Shown: one piece after another, positions 1 to 11,358 of the stretch
How positions within the stretch are numbered: the first letter of the stretch is position 1
Layout of the letters: each line of letters begins with the position of its first letter
DNA from: Hydractinia symbiolongicarpus
Lineage: Eukaryota > Cnidaria > Hydrozoa > Anthoathecata > Hydractiniidae
Assembly: GCF_029227915.1 (NCBI RefSeq)
Contig: NC_079881.1
Span: forward strand, 27,381,501 to 27,445,500
DNA length: 64,000 nt
Direction: 5' to 3'
Notes under the pieces: model-generated
The model's database searches: none
Told to the model about the DNA's origin: nothing
The model's input: the letters and a program-made list of their open reading frames with translations, nothing else
Program-made: the position numbers and the translations under genes

Positions 1-154
1 CTCTTTCATTAAGCGTCTCATTAAAAATGAAAAATTTTTGAGAACTACAAGTCTCATTCGTTCTAGTGGTGCAGAAATAATTTGAAAAATCGTTCGGGAA
101 ATCAGTTTACTCCTTGGGTACTTTCTTTATATACATTCAACTATACCGGCCAAG

Positions 155-179
155 CCCGGGATTTACGGGAAATCGCGGG
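155..179 (+). repeat. GC-rich hairpin within the monomer (first copy)
   Basis: CCCGGGATTT at 155-164 and AAATCGCGGG at 170-179 pair at 9 of 10 positions around ACGGG; the one mismatch is G opposite G. The element is present in nearly every monomer. The left arm contains CCCGGG, itself a 6-bp palindrome, and GCCGGC lies just downstream. Confidence 0.85.
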
Positions 180-222
180 TTTTCGTTTGCCGGCGATTAA
201 ACTTCTTTTAATCAGCGTCTCA

Positions 223-244
223 TCAAAAATGAAAACATTTTTGA
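223..244 (+). repeat. A/T-rich inverted repeat within the monomer (first intact copy)
   Basis: TCAAAAATG at 223-231 and CATTTTTGA at 236-244 are exact reverse complements around an AAAA loop. The element recurs about once per monomer. Variants in classes A, B, C and G mostly keep at least a 7-8 bp stem; class D breaks it. It may be a protein-binding dyad, a bent-DNA element or an RNA hairpin if transcribed; the sequence alone does not decide. Confidence 0.85.
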
Positions 245-534
245 AAACTACAAGTCTCATGCGATTTAGTGGTGAAATGATAATTTAAAAAATCGTTCTG
301 GAAATGAGTTTAATCACAGGGTACTTTCTTTGTATACATTCGACTATACGGGACAAGCCCGGGATTTACGGGAAATCGCAGGTTTTCGTTTGCAGGCGAT
401 TAAACTTCTTTTAATCAGCGTCTCATCAAAAATGAAAACATTTTTGAAAACTACAAGTCTCATGCGATTTAGTGGTGAAATGATAATTTAAAAAATCGTT
501 CTGGAAATGAGTTTAATCACAGGGTACTTTCTTT

Positions 535-552
535 GTATACATTCGACTATAC
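535..552 (+). repeat. Small dyad GTATA / TATAC within the monomer
   Basis: GTATA at 535-539 and TATAC at 548-552 are complementary across an 8-base spacer. In class F the arms become GCATA and TATGC (for example 47595-47599 and 47608-47612). In classes A and D the left arm is ATATA or TTATA and pairs less well. Confidence 0.7.
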
Positions 553-1159
553 GGGACAAGCCCGGGATTTACGGGAAATCGCAGGTTTTCGTTTGCCGGC
601 GATTAAACCTCTTTCATTAAGCGTCTCATTAAAAATGAAAAATTTTTGAGAACTACAAGTCTCATTCGTTCTAGTGGTGCAGAAATAATTTGAAAAATCG
701 TTCGGGAAATCAGTTTACTCCTTGGGTACTTTCTTTATATACATTCAACTATACCGGCCAAGCCCGGGATTTACGGGAAATCGCGGGTTTTCGTTTGCCG
801 GCGATTAAACTTCTTTTAATCAGCGTCTCATCAAAAATGAAAACATTTTTGAAAACTACAAGTCTCATGCGATTTAGTGGTGAAATGACAATTTAAAAAA
901 TCCTTCTGGAAATGAGTTTAATCACAGGGTACTTTCTTTGTATACATTCGACTATACGGGACAAGCCCGGGATTTACGGGAAATCGCAGGTTTTCGTTTG
1001 CAGGCGATTAAACTTCTTTTAATCAGCGTCTCATCAAAAATGAAAACATTTTTGAAAACTACAAGTCTCATGCGATTTAGTGGTGAAATGATAATTTAAA
1101 AAATCGTTCTGGAAATGAGTTTAATCACAGGGTACTTTCTTTGTATACATTCGACTATA

Positions 1160-1193
1160 CGGGCCAAGCCCGGGATTTACGGGAAATCGCGGG
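1160..1193 (+). repeat. Four CGGG motifs at about helical spacing
   Basis: CGGG starts at 1160, 1171, 1180 and 1190, with spacings of 11, 9 and 10 bp. This pattern recurs in units that have ACGGG before the GC hairpin and CGCGGG at its end. Units with CGCAGG lack the fourth motif and class A units lack the first. Confidence 0.75.
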
Positions 1194-2888
1194 TTTTCGT
1201 TTGCCGGCGATTAAACTTCTTTTACTGAGCGTCTCATCAGAAATGAAAACATTTTTGAAAACTACAAGTCTCATGCGTTTTAGTGGTGAAAAAATAATTT
1301 AAAAAATCGTTCGGGAAATGAGTTTACTCCCTGTGTACTTTCTTTGTATACTTTTGACTATACAGGCCGAGTCTGGGATTTACGGGAAATCGAAGGTTTT
1401 CGTTTGCCGGCGATTAAACTTCTTTTATTCAGCGTCTCATCAAAAATGAAAACATTTTTGAAAACTACAAGTCTCATGCGATTTAGTGGTGAAAAGATAA
1501 TTTAAAAAATCGTTCTGGAAATGAGTTTACTCACAAGGTACTTTCTTTGTATACATTCGACTATACGGGACAAGCCCGGGATTTACGGGAAATCGCAGGT
1601 TTTCGTTTGCCGGCGATTAAACCTCTTTCATTAAGCGTCTCATTAAAAATGAAAAATTTTTGAGAACTACAAATCTCATTCGTTCTAGTGGTGCAGAAAT
1701 AATTTAAAAAATCGTTCGGGAAATCAGTTTACTCCTTGGGTACTTTCTTTATATACATTCAACTATACCGGCCAAGCCCGGGATTTACGGGAAATCGCGG
1801 GTTTTCGTTTGCCGGCGATTAAACTTCTTTTAATCAGCGTCTCATCAAAAATGAAAACATTTTTGAAAACTACAAGTCTCATGCGATTTAGTGGTGAAAT
1901 GATAATTTAAAAAATCGTTCTGGAAATGAGTTTAATCACAGGGTACTTTCTTTGTATACATTCGACTATACGGGACAAGCCCGGGATTTACGGGAAATCG
2001 CAGGTTTTCGTTTGCAGGCGATTAAACTTCTTTTAATCAGCGTCTCATCAAAAATGAAAACATTTTTGAAAACTACAAGTCTCATGCGATTTAGTGGTGA
2101 AATGATAATTTAAAAAATCGTTCTGGAAATGAGTTTAATCACAGGGTACTTTCTTTGTATACATTCGACTATACGGGCCAAGCCCGGGATTTACGGGAAA
2201 TCGCGGGTTTTCGTTTGCCGGCGATTAAACTTCTTTTACTGAGCGTCTCATCAAAAATGAAAACATTTTTGAAAACTACAAGTCTCATGCGTTTTAGTGG
2301 TGAAAAAATAGTTTAAAAAATCGTTCGGAAAATGAGTTTACTCCCTGGGTACTTTCTTTTTATACTTTTGACTATACGGGCCAAGCCCGGGATTTACGGG
2401 AAATCGCGGGTTTTCGTTTGCCGGCGATTAAACTTCTTTTATTCAGCGTCTCATCAAAAATGAAAACATTTTTGAAAACTACAAGTCTTATGCGTTTTAG
2501 TGGTGAAAAAATAATTTAAAAAATCGTTCTGGAAATGAGTTTACTCACAGGGTACTTTCTTTGTATACATTCGACTATGCGGGCCAAGCCCGGGATTTGC
2601 GGGAAATCGCGGGTTTTCGTTTGCCGGCGATTAAACCTCTTCCATTAAGGGTCTCATCAAAAATGAAAACATTTTTAAAAACTACAAGTCTCATGGGCTT
2701 TAGTGGTGAAATAATAATTTAAAAAATCGTTCGGGAAATGAGTTTACTCCCTGGGTACTTTCTTTGTATACTTTTGACTATACGGGCCGAGTCTGGGATT
2801 TACGGGAAATCGCAGGTTTTCGTTTGCCGGCGATTAAACTTCTTTTATTCAGCGTCTCATCAAAAATGAAAACATTTTTGAAAACTAC
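1163..2888 (+). repeat. 1.73-kb duplicated segment, copy 1
   Basis: This stretch matches 4612-6337 at a constant offset of 3449 bp (17 monomers). It holds a G unit with CGAAGG, a B unit, the A-B-B trimer, and units leading to the F-like/E pair. Identity is lost on the left before GGGCC at 1163 (GTGCC in the other copy) and on the right at 2889 (A versus G). Confidence 0.85.
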
Positions 2889-4002
2889 AAATCTCATGCG
2901 ATTTAGTGGTGAAAAGATAATTTAAAAAATCGTTCTGGAAATGACTTTACTCACAGTGTACTTTCTTTGTATACATTCCACTATACGGGACAAGCCCGGG
3001 ATTTACGGGAAATCGCGGGTTTTCGTTTGCCGGCGATTAAACCTCTTTCATTAAGCGTCTCATTAAAAATGAAAACATTTTTGAAAACTACGAGTCTCAT
3101 ACGTTCTAGTGGTGCAGAAATAATTGGAAAAATCGTTCGGGAAATCAGTTTACTCATTGGGTACTTTCTTTATATACATTCAACTATACGTGCCAAGCCC
3201 GGGATTTACGGGAAATCGCGGGTTTTCGTTTGCCGGCGATTAAACTTCTTTTATTCAGCGTCTCATCAAAAATGAAAACATTTTTGAAAACTACAAGTCT
3301 TATGCGTTTTAGTGGTGAAAAAATAATTTAAAAAATCGTTCTGGAAATGAGTTTACTCACAGGGTACTTTCTTTGTATACATTCGACTATGCGGGCCAAG
3401 CCCGGGATTTGCGGGAAATCGCGGGTTTTCGTTTGCCGGCGATTAAACCTCTTCCATTAAGGGTCTCATCAAAAATGAAAACATTTTTAAAAACTACAAG
3501 TCTCATGGGCTTTAGTGGTGAAATAATAATTTAAAAAATCGTTCGGGAAATGAGTTTACTCCCTGGGTACTTTCTTTGTATACTTTTGACTATACGGGCC
3601 GAGTCTGGGATTTACGGGAAATCGCAGGTTTTCGTTTGCCGGCGATTAAACTTCTTTTATTCAGCGTCTCATCAAAAATGAAAACATTTTTGAAAACTAC
3701 AAATCTCATGCGATTTAGTGGTGAAAAGATAATTTAAAAAATCGTTCTGGAAATGACTTTACTCACAGTGTACTTTCTTTGTATACATTCCACTATACGG
3801 GACAAGCCCGGGATTTACGGGAAATCGCGGGTTTTCGTTTGCCGGCGATTAAACCTCTTTCATTAAGCGTCTCATTAAAAATGAAAACATTTTTGAAAAC
3901 TACGAGTCTCATACGTTCTAGTGGTGCAGAAATAATTGGAAAAATCGTTCGGGAAATCAGTTTACTCATTGGGTACTTTCTTTATATACATTCAACTATA
4001 CG
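2379..4002 (+). repeat. 812-bp 4-mer HOR, two tandem copies
   Basis: Copies are 2379-3190 and 3191-4002. Shared rare variants include TTCCATTAAGGGTC (about 2640 and 3452), CAAATCTCATGCG (about 2890 and 3702) and CTCACAGTGTAC (about 2950 and 3762). I saw no difference in the parts compared, so the duplication looks recent. Homology runs on to about 4054, where CTTTTATTC changes to CTTTTACTG. Confidence 0.88.
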
Positions 4003-5090
4003 TGCCAAGCCCGGGATTTACGGGAAATCGCGGGTTTTCGTTTGCCGGCGATTAAACTTCTTTTACTGAGCGTCTCATCAAAAATGAAAACAAGTTTAAA
4101 AACTACAAGTCTCATGCGTTTTAGTGGTGAAAAAATAATTTAAAAAATCGTTCGGGAAATGAGTTTACTCCCTGGGTACTTTCTTTTTATACTTTTGACT
4201 ATACGGGCTAAGCCCGCGATTTACGGGAAATCGCGGGTTTTCGTTTGCTGGCGATTAAACTTCTTTTATTCAGCGTCTCATCAAAAATGAAATATTTTTG
4301 AAAACTACAAGTCTTATGCGTTTTAGTGGTGAAAAAATAATTTTAAAAATCGTTCTGGAAATGCGTTTACTCACAGGGTACTTTCTCTGTATACTTTTGA
4401 CTATACGGGCCGAGTCTGGCATTTACGGGAAATCGCAGGTTTTCGTTTGCCGGCGATTAAACTTCTTTTATTCAGCGTCTCATCAAAAATGAAAACATTT
4501 TTGAAAACTACAAGTCTCATGCGATTTAGTGGTGAAAAGATAATTGGAAAAATTGTTCGGGAAATTAGTTTACTCATTGGGTACTTTCTTTATATACATT
4601 CAACTATACGTGCCAAGCCCGGGATTTACGGGAAATCGCGGGTTTTCGTTTGCCGGCGATTAAACTTCTTTTACTGAGCGTCTCATCAGAAATGAAAACA
4701 TTTTTGAAAACTACAAGTCTCATGCGTTTTAGTGGTGAAAAAATAATTTAAAAAATCGTTCGGGAAATGAGTTTACTCCCTGTGTACTTTCTTTGTATAC
4801 TTTTGACTATACAGGCCGAGTCTGGGATTTACGGGAAATCGAAGGTTTTCGTTTGCCGGCGATTAAACTTCTTTTATTCAGCGTCTCATCAAAAATGAAA
4901 ACATTTTTGAAAACTACAAGTCTCATGCGATTTAGTGGTGAAAAGATAATTTAAAAAATCGTTCTGGAAATGAGTTTACTCACAAGGTACTTTCTTTGTA
5001 TACATTCGACTATACGGGACAAGCCCGGGATTTACGGGAAATCGCAGGTTTTCGTTTGCCGGCGATTAAACCTCTTTCATTAAGCGTCTC
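3600..5090 (+). repeat. 1.5-kb segment repeated at 7657-9147, copy 1
   Basis: The offset is 4057 bp (20 monomers). The module order is B, A', D, C, hybrid B/A', G, B. Single differences from the partner include the perfect hairpin at 4213-4237, TTTGCTGGCG near 4246, TTTTAAAAATCG near 4340 and GAAATGCG near 4361. It overlaps the 812-bp pair and the 3449-bp duplication, so several exchange layers are superimposed here. Confidence 0.78.
4213..4237 (+). repeat. Perfect-stem version of the GC hairpin
   Basis: In this D-type unit the left arm is CCCGCGATTT, so all 10 positions pair with AAATCGCGGG (4228-4237) around ACGGG. Flanking AAG and TTT add two A-T pairs and a G-T wobble. A second CCCGCG variant occurs near 5429, but there the right arm is CGCAGG. 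The homologous copy near 8270 has the usual CCCGGG. Confidence 0.8.
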
Positions 5091-6337
5091 ATTAAAAATG
5101 AAAAATTTTTGAGAACTACAAGTCTCATTCGTTCTAGTGGTGCAGAAATAATTTGAAAAATCGTTCGGGAAATCAGTTTACTCCTTGGGTACTTTCTTTA
5201 TATACATTCAACTATACCGGCCAAGCCCGGGATTTACGGGAAATCGCGGGTTTTCATTTGCCGGCGATTAAACTTCTTTTAATCAGCGTCTCATCAAAAA
5301 TGAAAACATTTTTGAAAACTACAAGTCTCATGCGATTTAGTGGTGAAATGATAATTTAAAAAATCGTTCTGGAAATGAGTTTAATCACAGGGTACTTTCT
5401 TTGTATACATTCGACTATACGGGACAAGCCCGCGATTTACGGGAAATCGCAGGTTTTCGTTTGCAGGCGATTAAACTTCTTTTAATCAGCGTCTCATCAA
5501 AAATGAAAACATTTTTGAAAACTACAAGTCTCATGCGATTTAGTGGTGAAATGATATTTTAAAAAATCGTTCTGGAAATGAGTTTAATCACAGGGTACTT
5601 TCTTTGTATACATTCGACTATACGGGCCAAGCCCGGGATTTACGGGAAATCGCGGGTTTTCGTTTGCCGGCGATTAAACTTCTTTTACTGAGCGTCTCAT
5701 CAAAAATGAAAACATTTTTGAAAACTACAAGTCTCATGCGTTTTAGTGGTGAAAAAATAGTTTAAAAAATCGTTCGGAAAATGAGTTTACTCCCTGGGTA
5801 CTTTCTTTTTATACTTTTGACTATACGGGCCAAGCCCGGGATTTACGGGAAATCGCGGGTTTTCGTTTGCCGGCGATTAAACTTCTTTTATTCAGCGTCT
5901 CATCAAAAATGAAAACATTTTTGAAAACTACAAGTCTTATGCGTTTTAGTGGTGAAAAAATAATTTAAAAAATCGTTCTGGAAATGAGTTTACTCACAGG
6001 GTACTTTCTTTGTATACATTCGACTATGCGGGCCAAGCCCGGGATTTGCGGGAAATCGCGGGTTTTCGTTTGCCGGCGATTAAACCTCTTTCATTAAGGG
6101 TCTCATCAAAAATGAAAACATTTTTAAAAACTACAAGTCTCATGGGCTTTAGTGGTGAAATAATAATTTAAAAAATCGTTCGGGAAATGAGTTTACTCCC
6201 TGGGTACTTTCTTTGTATACTTTTGACTATACGGGCCGAGTCTGGGATTTACGGGAAATCGCAGGTTTTCGTTTGCCGGCGATTAAACTTCTTTTATTCA
6301 GCGTCTCATCAAAAATGAAAACATTTTTGAAAACTAC
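4612..6337 (+). repeat. 1.73-kb duplicated segment, copy 2
   Basis: This is the partner of 1163-2888. Scattered differences include TTTCATTTGCC near 5253, CCCGCG near 5429 and GATATTTTAA near 5552. After 6337 the sequence switches to A' type (ACTACGAGTTTCATACG). Confidence 0.84.
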
Positions 6338-8709
6338 GAGTTTCATACGTTCTAGTGGTGCAGAAATAATTGGAAAAATCGTTCGGGAAATCAGTTTACT
6401 TATTGGGTACTTTCTTTATATACATTCAACTATACGTGCCAAGCCCGGGATTTACGGGAAATCGCGGTTTTTCGTTTGCCGGCGATTAAACTTCTTTTAC
6501 TGAGCGTCTCATCAAAAATGAAAACATTTTTGAAAACTACAAGTCTCATGCGTTTTAGTGGTGAAAAAATAATTTAAAAAATCGTTCGGGAAATGAGTTT
6601 ACTCCCTGTGTACTTTCTTTGTATACATTTGACTACACGGGCCAAGCCCGGGATTTACGGGAAATGGCGGGTTTTCGTTTGCCGGCGATTAAACTTCTTT
6701 TAATCAGCGTCTCATCAAAAATGAAAACATTTTTGAAAACTACAAGTCTCATGGGCTTTAGTGGTTAAATAATAATTTAAAAAATCGTTCGGGAAGTGAG
6801 TTTACTCCCTGGGTACTTTCTTTGTATACTTTTGACTATACGGGCCGAGTCTGGGATTTACGGGAAATCGCAGGTTTTCGTTTGCCGGCGATTAAACTTC
6901 TTTTATTCAGCGTCTCATCAAAAATGAAAACATTTTTGAAAACTACAAGTCTCATGCGATTTAGTGGTGAAAAGATAATTTAAAAAATCGTTCTGGAAAT
7001 GAGTTTACTCACAGGGTACTTTCTTTGTATACATTCGACTATACGGGACAAGCCCGGGATTTACGGGAAATCGCAGGTTTTCGTTTGCCGGCGATTAAAC
7101 CTCTTTCATTAAGCGTCTCATTAAAAATGAAAACATTATTGAGAACTACAAGTCTCATTCGTTCTAGTGGTGCAGAAATAATTTGAAAAATCGTTCGGGA
7201 AATCAGTTTACTCCTTGGGTACTTTCTTTATATACATTCTACTATACCGGCCAAGCCCGGGATTTACGGGAAATCGCGGGTTTCCGTTTGCCGGCGATTA
7301 AACTTCTTTTATTCAGCGTTTCATCAAAAATGAAAACAAGTTTAAAAACTACAAGTCTCATGCGTTTTAGTGGTGAAAAAATAATTTAAAAAATCGTTCG
7401 GGAAATGAGTTTACTCCCTGGGTACTTTCTTTTTATACTTTTGACTATACGGGCTAAGCCCGGGATTTACGGGAAATCGCGGGTTTTCGTTTGCCGGCGA
7501 TTAAACTTTTTTTATTCAGCGTCTCATCAAAAATGAAATATTTTTGAAAACTACAAGTCTTATGCGTTTTAGTGGTGAAAAAATAATTTAAAAAATCGTT
7601 CTGGAAATGAGTTTACTCACAGGGTACTTTCTTTGTATACTTTTGACTATACGGGCCGAGTCTGGCATTTACGGGAAATCGCAGGTTTTCGTTTGCCGGC
7701 GATTAAACTTCTTTTATTCAGCGTCTCATCAAAAATGAAAACATTTTTGAAAACTACAAGTCTCATGCGATTTAGTGGTGAAAAGATAATTCAAAAAATC
7801 GTTCTGGAAATGAGTTTACTCACCGGGTACTTTCTTTGTATACATTCCACTATACGGGACAAGCCCGGGATTTACGGGAAATCGCGGGTTTTCGTTTGCC
7901 GGCGATTAAACCTCTTTCATTAAGCGTCTCATTAAAAATGAAAACATTTTTGAAAACTACGAGTCTCATACGTTCTAGTGGTGCAGAAATAATTGGAAAA
8001 ATCGTTCGGGAAATCAGTTTACTCATTGGGTACTTTCTTTATATACATTCAACTATACGTGCCAAGCCCGGGATTTACGGGAAATCGCGGGTTTTCGTTT
8101 GCCGGCGATTAAACTTCTTTTACTGAGCGTCTCATCAAAAATGAAAACAAGTTTAAAAACTACAAGTCTCATGCGTTTTAGTGGTGAAAAAATAATTTAA
8201 AAAATCGTTCGGGAAATGAGTTTACTCCCTGGGTACTTTCTTTATATACTTTTGACTATACGGGCTAAGCCCGGGATTTACGGGAAATCGCGGGTTTTCG
8301 TTTGCCGGCGATTAAACTTCTTTTATTCAGCGTCTCATCAAAAATGAAATATTTTTGAAAACTACAAGTCTTATGCGTTTTAGTGGTGAAAAAATAATTT
8401 AAAAAATCGTTCTGGAAATGAGTTTACTCACAGGGTACTTTCTCTGTATACTTTTGACTATACGGGCCGAGTCTGGCATTTACGGGAAATCGCAGGTTTT
8501 CGTTTGCCGGCGATTAAACTTCTTTTATTCAGCGTCTCATCAAAAATGAAAACATTTTTGAAAACTACAAGTTTCATGCGATTTAGTGGTGAGAAGATAA
8601 TTGGAAAAATTGTTCGGGAAATCAGTTTACTCATTGGGTACTTTCTTTATATACATTCAACTATACGTGCCAAGCCCGGGATTTACGGGAAATCGCGGGT
8701 TTTCGTTTC
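6338..8709 (+). repeat. Mixed left-domain monomers, no simple tandem HOR
   Basis: This stretch holds A', G-like, E, G-like, B, A, D, C, B and A' units. It includes an E unit with GTGGTTAAATAA near 6763. The part from 7657 is the second copy of 3600-5090. 7183-7389 and 9211-9417 share an A-to-D string at an offset of 2028 bp (10 monomers). No gene or foreign insertion is present. Confidence 0.8.
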
Positions 8710-10952
8710 CCGGCGATTAAACTTCTTTTACTGAGCGTCTCATCAGAAATGAAAACATTTTTGAAAACTACAAGTCTCATGCGTTTTAGTGGTGAAAAAA
8801 TAATTTAAAAAATCGTTCGGGAAATGAGTTTACTCCCTGTGTACTTTCTTTGTATACTTTTGACTATACAGGCCGAGTCTGGGATTTACGGGAAATAGAA
8901 GGTTTTCGTTTGCCGGCGATTAAACTACTTTTATTCAGCGTCTCATCAAAAATGAAAACATTTTTGAAAACTACAAGTCTCATGCGATTTAGTGGTGAAA
9001 AGATAATTTAAAAAATCGTTCTGGAAATGAGTTTACTCACAGGGTACTTTCTTTGTATACATTCGACTATACGGGACAAGCCCGGGATTTACGGGAAATC
9101 GCAGGTTTTCGTTTGCCGGCGATTAAACCTCTTTCATTAAGCGTCTCATTAAAAATGAAAACATTATTGAGAACTACAAGTCTCATTCGTTCTAGTGGTG
9201 CAGAAATAATTTGAAAAATCGTTCGGGAAATCAGTTTACTCCTTGGGTACTTTCTTTATATACATTTTACTATACCGGCCAAGCCCGGGATTTACGGGAA
9301 ATCGCGGGTTTCCGTTTGCCGGCGATTAAACTTCTTTTATTCAGCGTTTCATCAAAAATGAAAACAAGTTTAAAAACTACAAGTCTCATGCGTTTTAGTG
9401 GTGAAAAAATAATTTAAAAAATCGTTCGGGAAATGAGTTTACTCCCTGGGTACTTTCTTTTTATACTTTTGACTATACGGGCTAAGCCCGGGATTTACGG
9501 GAACTCGCGGGTTTTCGTTTGCAGGCGATTAAACTTTTTTTATTCAGCGTCTCATCAAAAATGAAAACATTTTTGAAAACTACAAGTCTCATGCGATTTA
9601 GTGGTGAAAAGATAATTCAAAAAATCGTTCTGGAAATGAGTTTACTCACCGGGTACTTTCTTTGTATACATTCCACTATACGGGACAAGCCCGGGATTTA
9701 CGGGAAATCGCGGGTTTTCGTTTGCCGGCGATTAAACCTCTTTCATTAAGCGTCTCATTAAAAATGAAAACATTTTTGAAAACTACGAGTCTCATACGTT
9801 CTAGTGGTGCAGAAATAATTGGAAAAATCGTTCGGGAAATCAGTTTACTCATTGGGTACTTTCTTTATATACATTCAACTATACGTGCCAAGCCCGGGAT
9901 TTACGGGAAATCGCGGGTTTTCGTTTGCCGGCGATTAAACTTCTTTTACTGAGCGTCTCATCAAAAATGAAAACAAGTTTAAAAACTACAAGTCTCATGC
10001 GTTTTAGTGGTGAAAAAATAATTTAAAAAATCGTTCGGGAAATGAGTTTACTCCCTGGGTACTTTCTTTTTATACTTTTGACTATACGGGCTAAGCCCGG
10101 GATTTACGGGAAATCGCGGGTTTTGTTTGCCGGCGATTAAACTTCTTTTATTCAGCGTCTCATCAAAAATGAAATATTTTTGAAAACTACAAGTCTTATG
10201 CGTTTTAGTGGTGAAAAAATAATTTAAAAAATCGTTCTGGAAATGAGTTTACTCACAGGGTACTTTCTCTGTATACTTTTGACTATACGGGCCGAGTCTG
10301 GCATTTACGGGAAATCGCAGGTTTTCGTTTGCCGGCGATTAAACTTCTTTTATTCAGCGTCTCATCAAAAATGAAAACATTTTTGAAAACTACAAGTCTC
10401 ATGCGATTTAGTGGTGAAAAGATAATTGGAAAAATTGTTCGGGAAATCAGTTTACTCATTGGGTACTTTCTTTATATACATTCAACTATACGTGCCAAGC
10501 CCGGGATTTACGGAAAATCGCGGGTTTTCGTTTCCCGGCGATTAAACTTCTTTTACTGAGCGTCTCATCAGAAATGAAAACATTTTTGAAAACTACAAGT
10601 CTCATGCGTTTTAGTGGTGAAAAAATAATTTAAAAAATCGTTCGGGAAATGAGTTTACTCCCTGTGTACTTTCTTTGTATACTTTTGACTATACAGGCCG
10701 AGTCTGGGATTTACGGGAAATAGAAGGTTTTCGTTTGCCGGCGATTAAACTTCTTTTATTCAGCGTCTCATCAAAAATGAAAACATTTTTGAAAACTACA
10801 AGTCTCATGCGATTTAGTGGTGAAAAGATAATTTAAAAAATCGTTCTGGAAATGAGTTTACTCACAGGGTACTTTCTTTGTATACATTCGACTATACGGG
10901 ACAAGCCCGGGATTTACGGGAAATCGCAGGTTTTCGTTTGCCGGCGATTAAA

Positions 10953-11155
10953 CCTCTTTCATTAAGCGTCTCATTAAAAATGAAAACATTTTTGAGAACT
11001 ACAAGTCTCATTCGTTCTAGTGGTGCAGAAATAATTTGAAAAATCGTTCGGGAAATCAGTTTACTCCTTGGGTACTTTCTTTATATACATTCAACTATAC
11101 CGGCCAAGCCCGGTATTTACGGGAAATCGCGGGTTTTCGTTTGCCGGCGATTAAA
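10953..11155 (+). repeat. Class A monomer (203 bp), representative
   Basis: Class A is marked by CCTCTTTCATTAAG at the start, TGAGAACTAC after the A/T hairpin, CATTCGTTCTAGTGGTGCAG, ATAATTTGAAAAATCG, AAATCAGTTTACTCCTTGGG and TATATACATTCAACTATACC. The small dyad is broken here (ATATA opposite TATAC), and TTCG before CGGG is lost. It usually follows a class B unit. At the far left a 202-bp form has AAAATTTTTG in place of the usual hairpin (for example 608-809). Class A copies recur through the left part and once per 9-mer in the right part, where GGGCCAAGC replaces CGGCCAAGC. Confidence 0.9.
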
Positions 11156-11358
11156 CTTCTTTTACTGAGCGTCTCATCAGAAATGAAAACATTTTTGAAA
11201 ACTACAAGTCTCATGCGTTTTAGTGGTGAAAAAATAATTTAAAAAATCGTTCGGGAAATGAGTTTACTCCCTGTGTACTTTCTTTGTATACTTTTGACTA
11301 TACAGGCCGAGTCTGGGATTTACGGGAAATAGAAGGTTTTCGTTTGCCGGCGATTAAA

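Larger units (their letters stand above)
1..1216 (+). repeat. 608-bp trimer HOR, two tandem copies
   Basis: Copies 1-608 and 609-1216 have the order A (202 bp), B-like, B-like. The B-like units have TTTAATCAG, GAAATGATAA and TTTAATCACAGG. I noticed two substitutions near 887-903, then changes over the last 60 bp (GGGCCAAG and CGCGGG) where the next segment begins. The same trimer recurs at about 1623-2230 and 5072-5679. Confidence 0.88.

Noticed and set aside
531-560. TATA-like element (GTATAC, TATATAC) as a promoter
   Set aside because: It is part of a short dyad present in all units with large class variation, and there is no gene or initiator context downstream.
1221-1250. Hammerhead-like CTGA followed later by GAAA, as in some self-cleaving satellites
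   Set aside because: CTGAGCG lacks the CTGATGA core, the flanking stems do not form, and only classes D and G have CTGA at all (others have TTCAGCG).
2967-3275. 102-codon reading frame (also at 35016-35324) and the many 96-codon frames like it
   Set aside because: They run from a B unit into an A' unit only because A' has ATAATTGG instead of a stop-bearing form. The wording is the same satellite translation as everywhere else, the start falls mid-unit, and the frame shifts at each 203-bp unit. There is no ribosome-binding or splice context and no sign of coding constraint.
6763-6790. Origin-type AT-rich elements (ATAATTTAAAAAATCG)
   Set aside because: The AT-rich stretch occurs in every unit and does not match a defined origin consensus; nothing distinguishes any copy.
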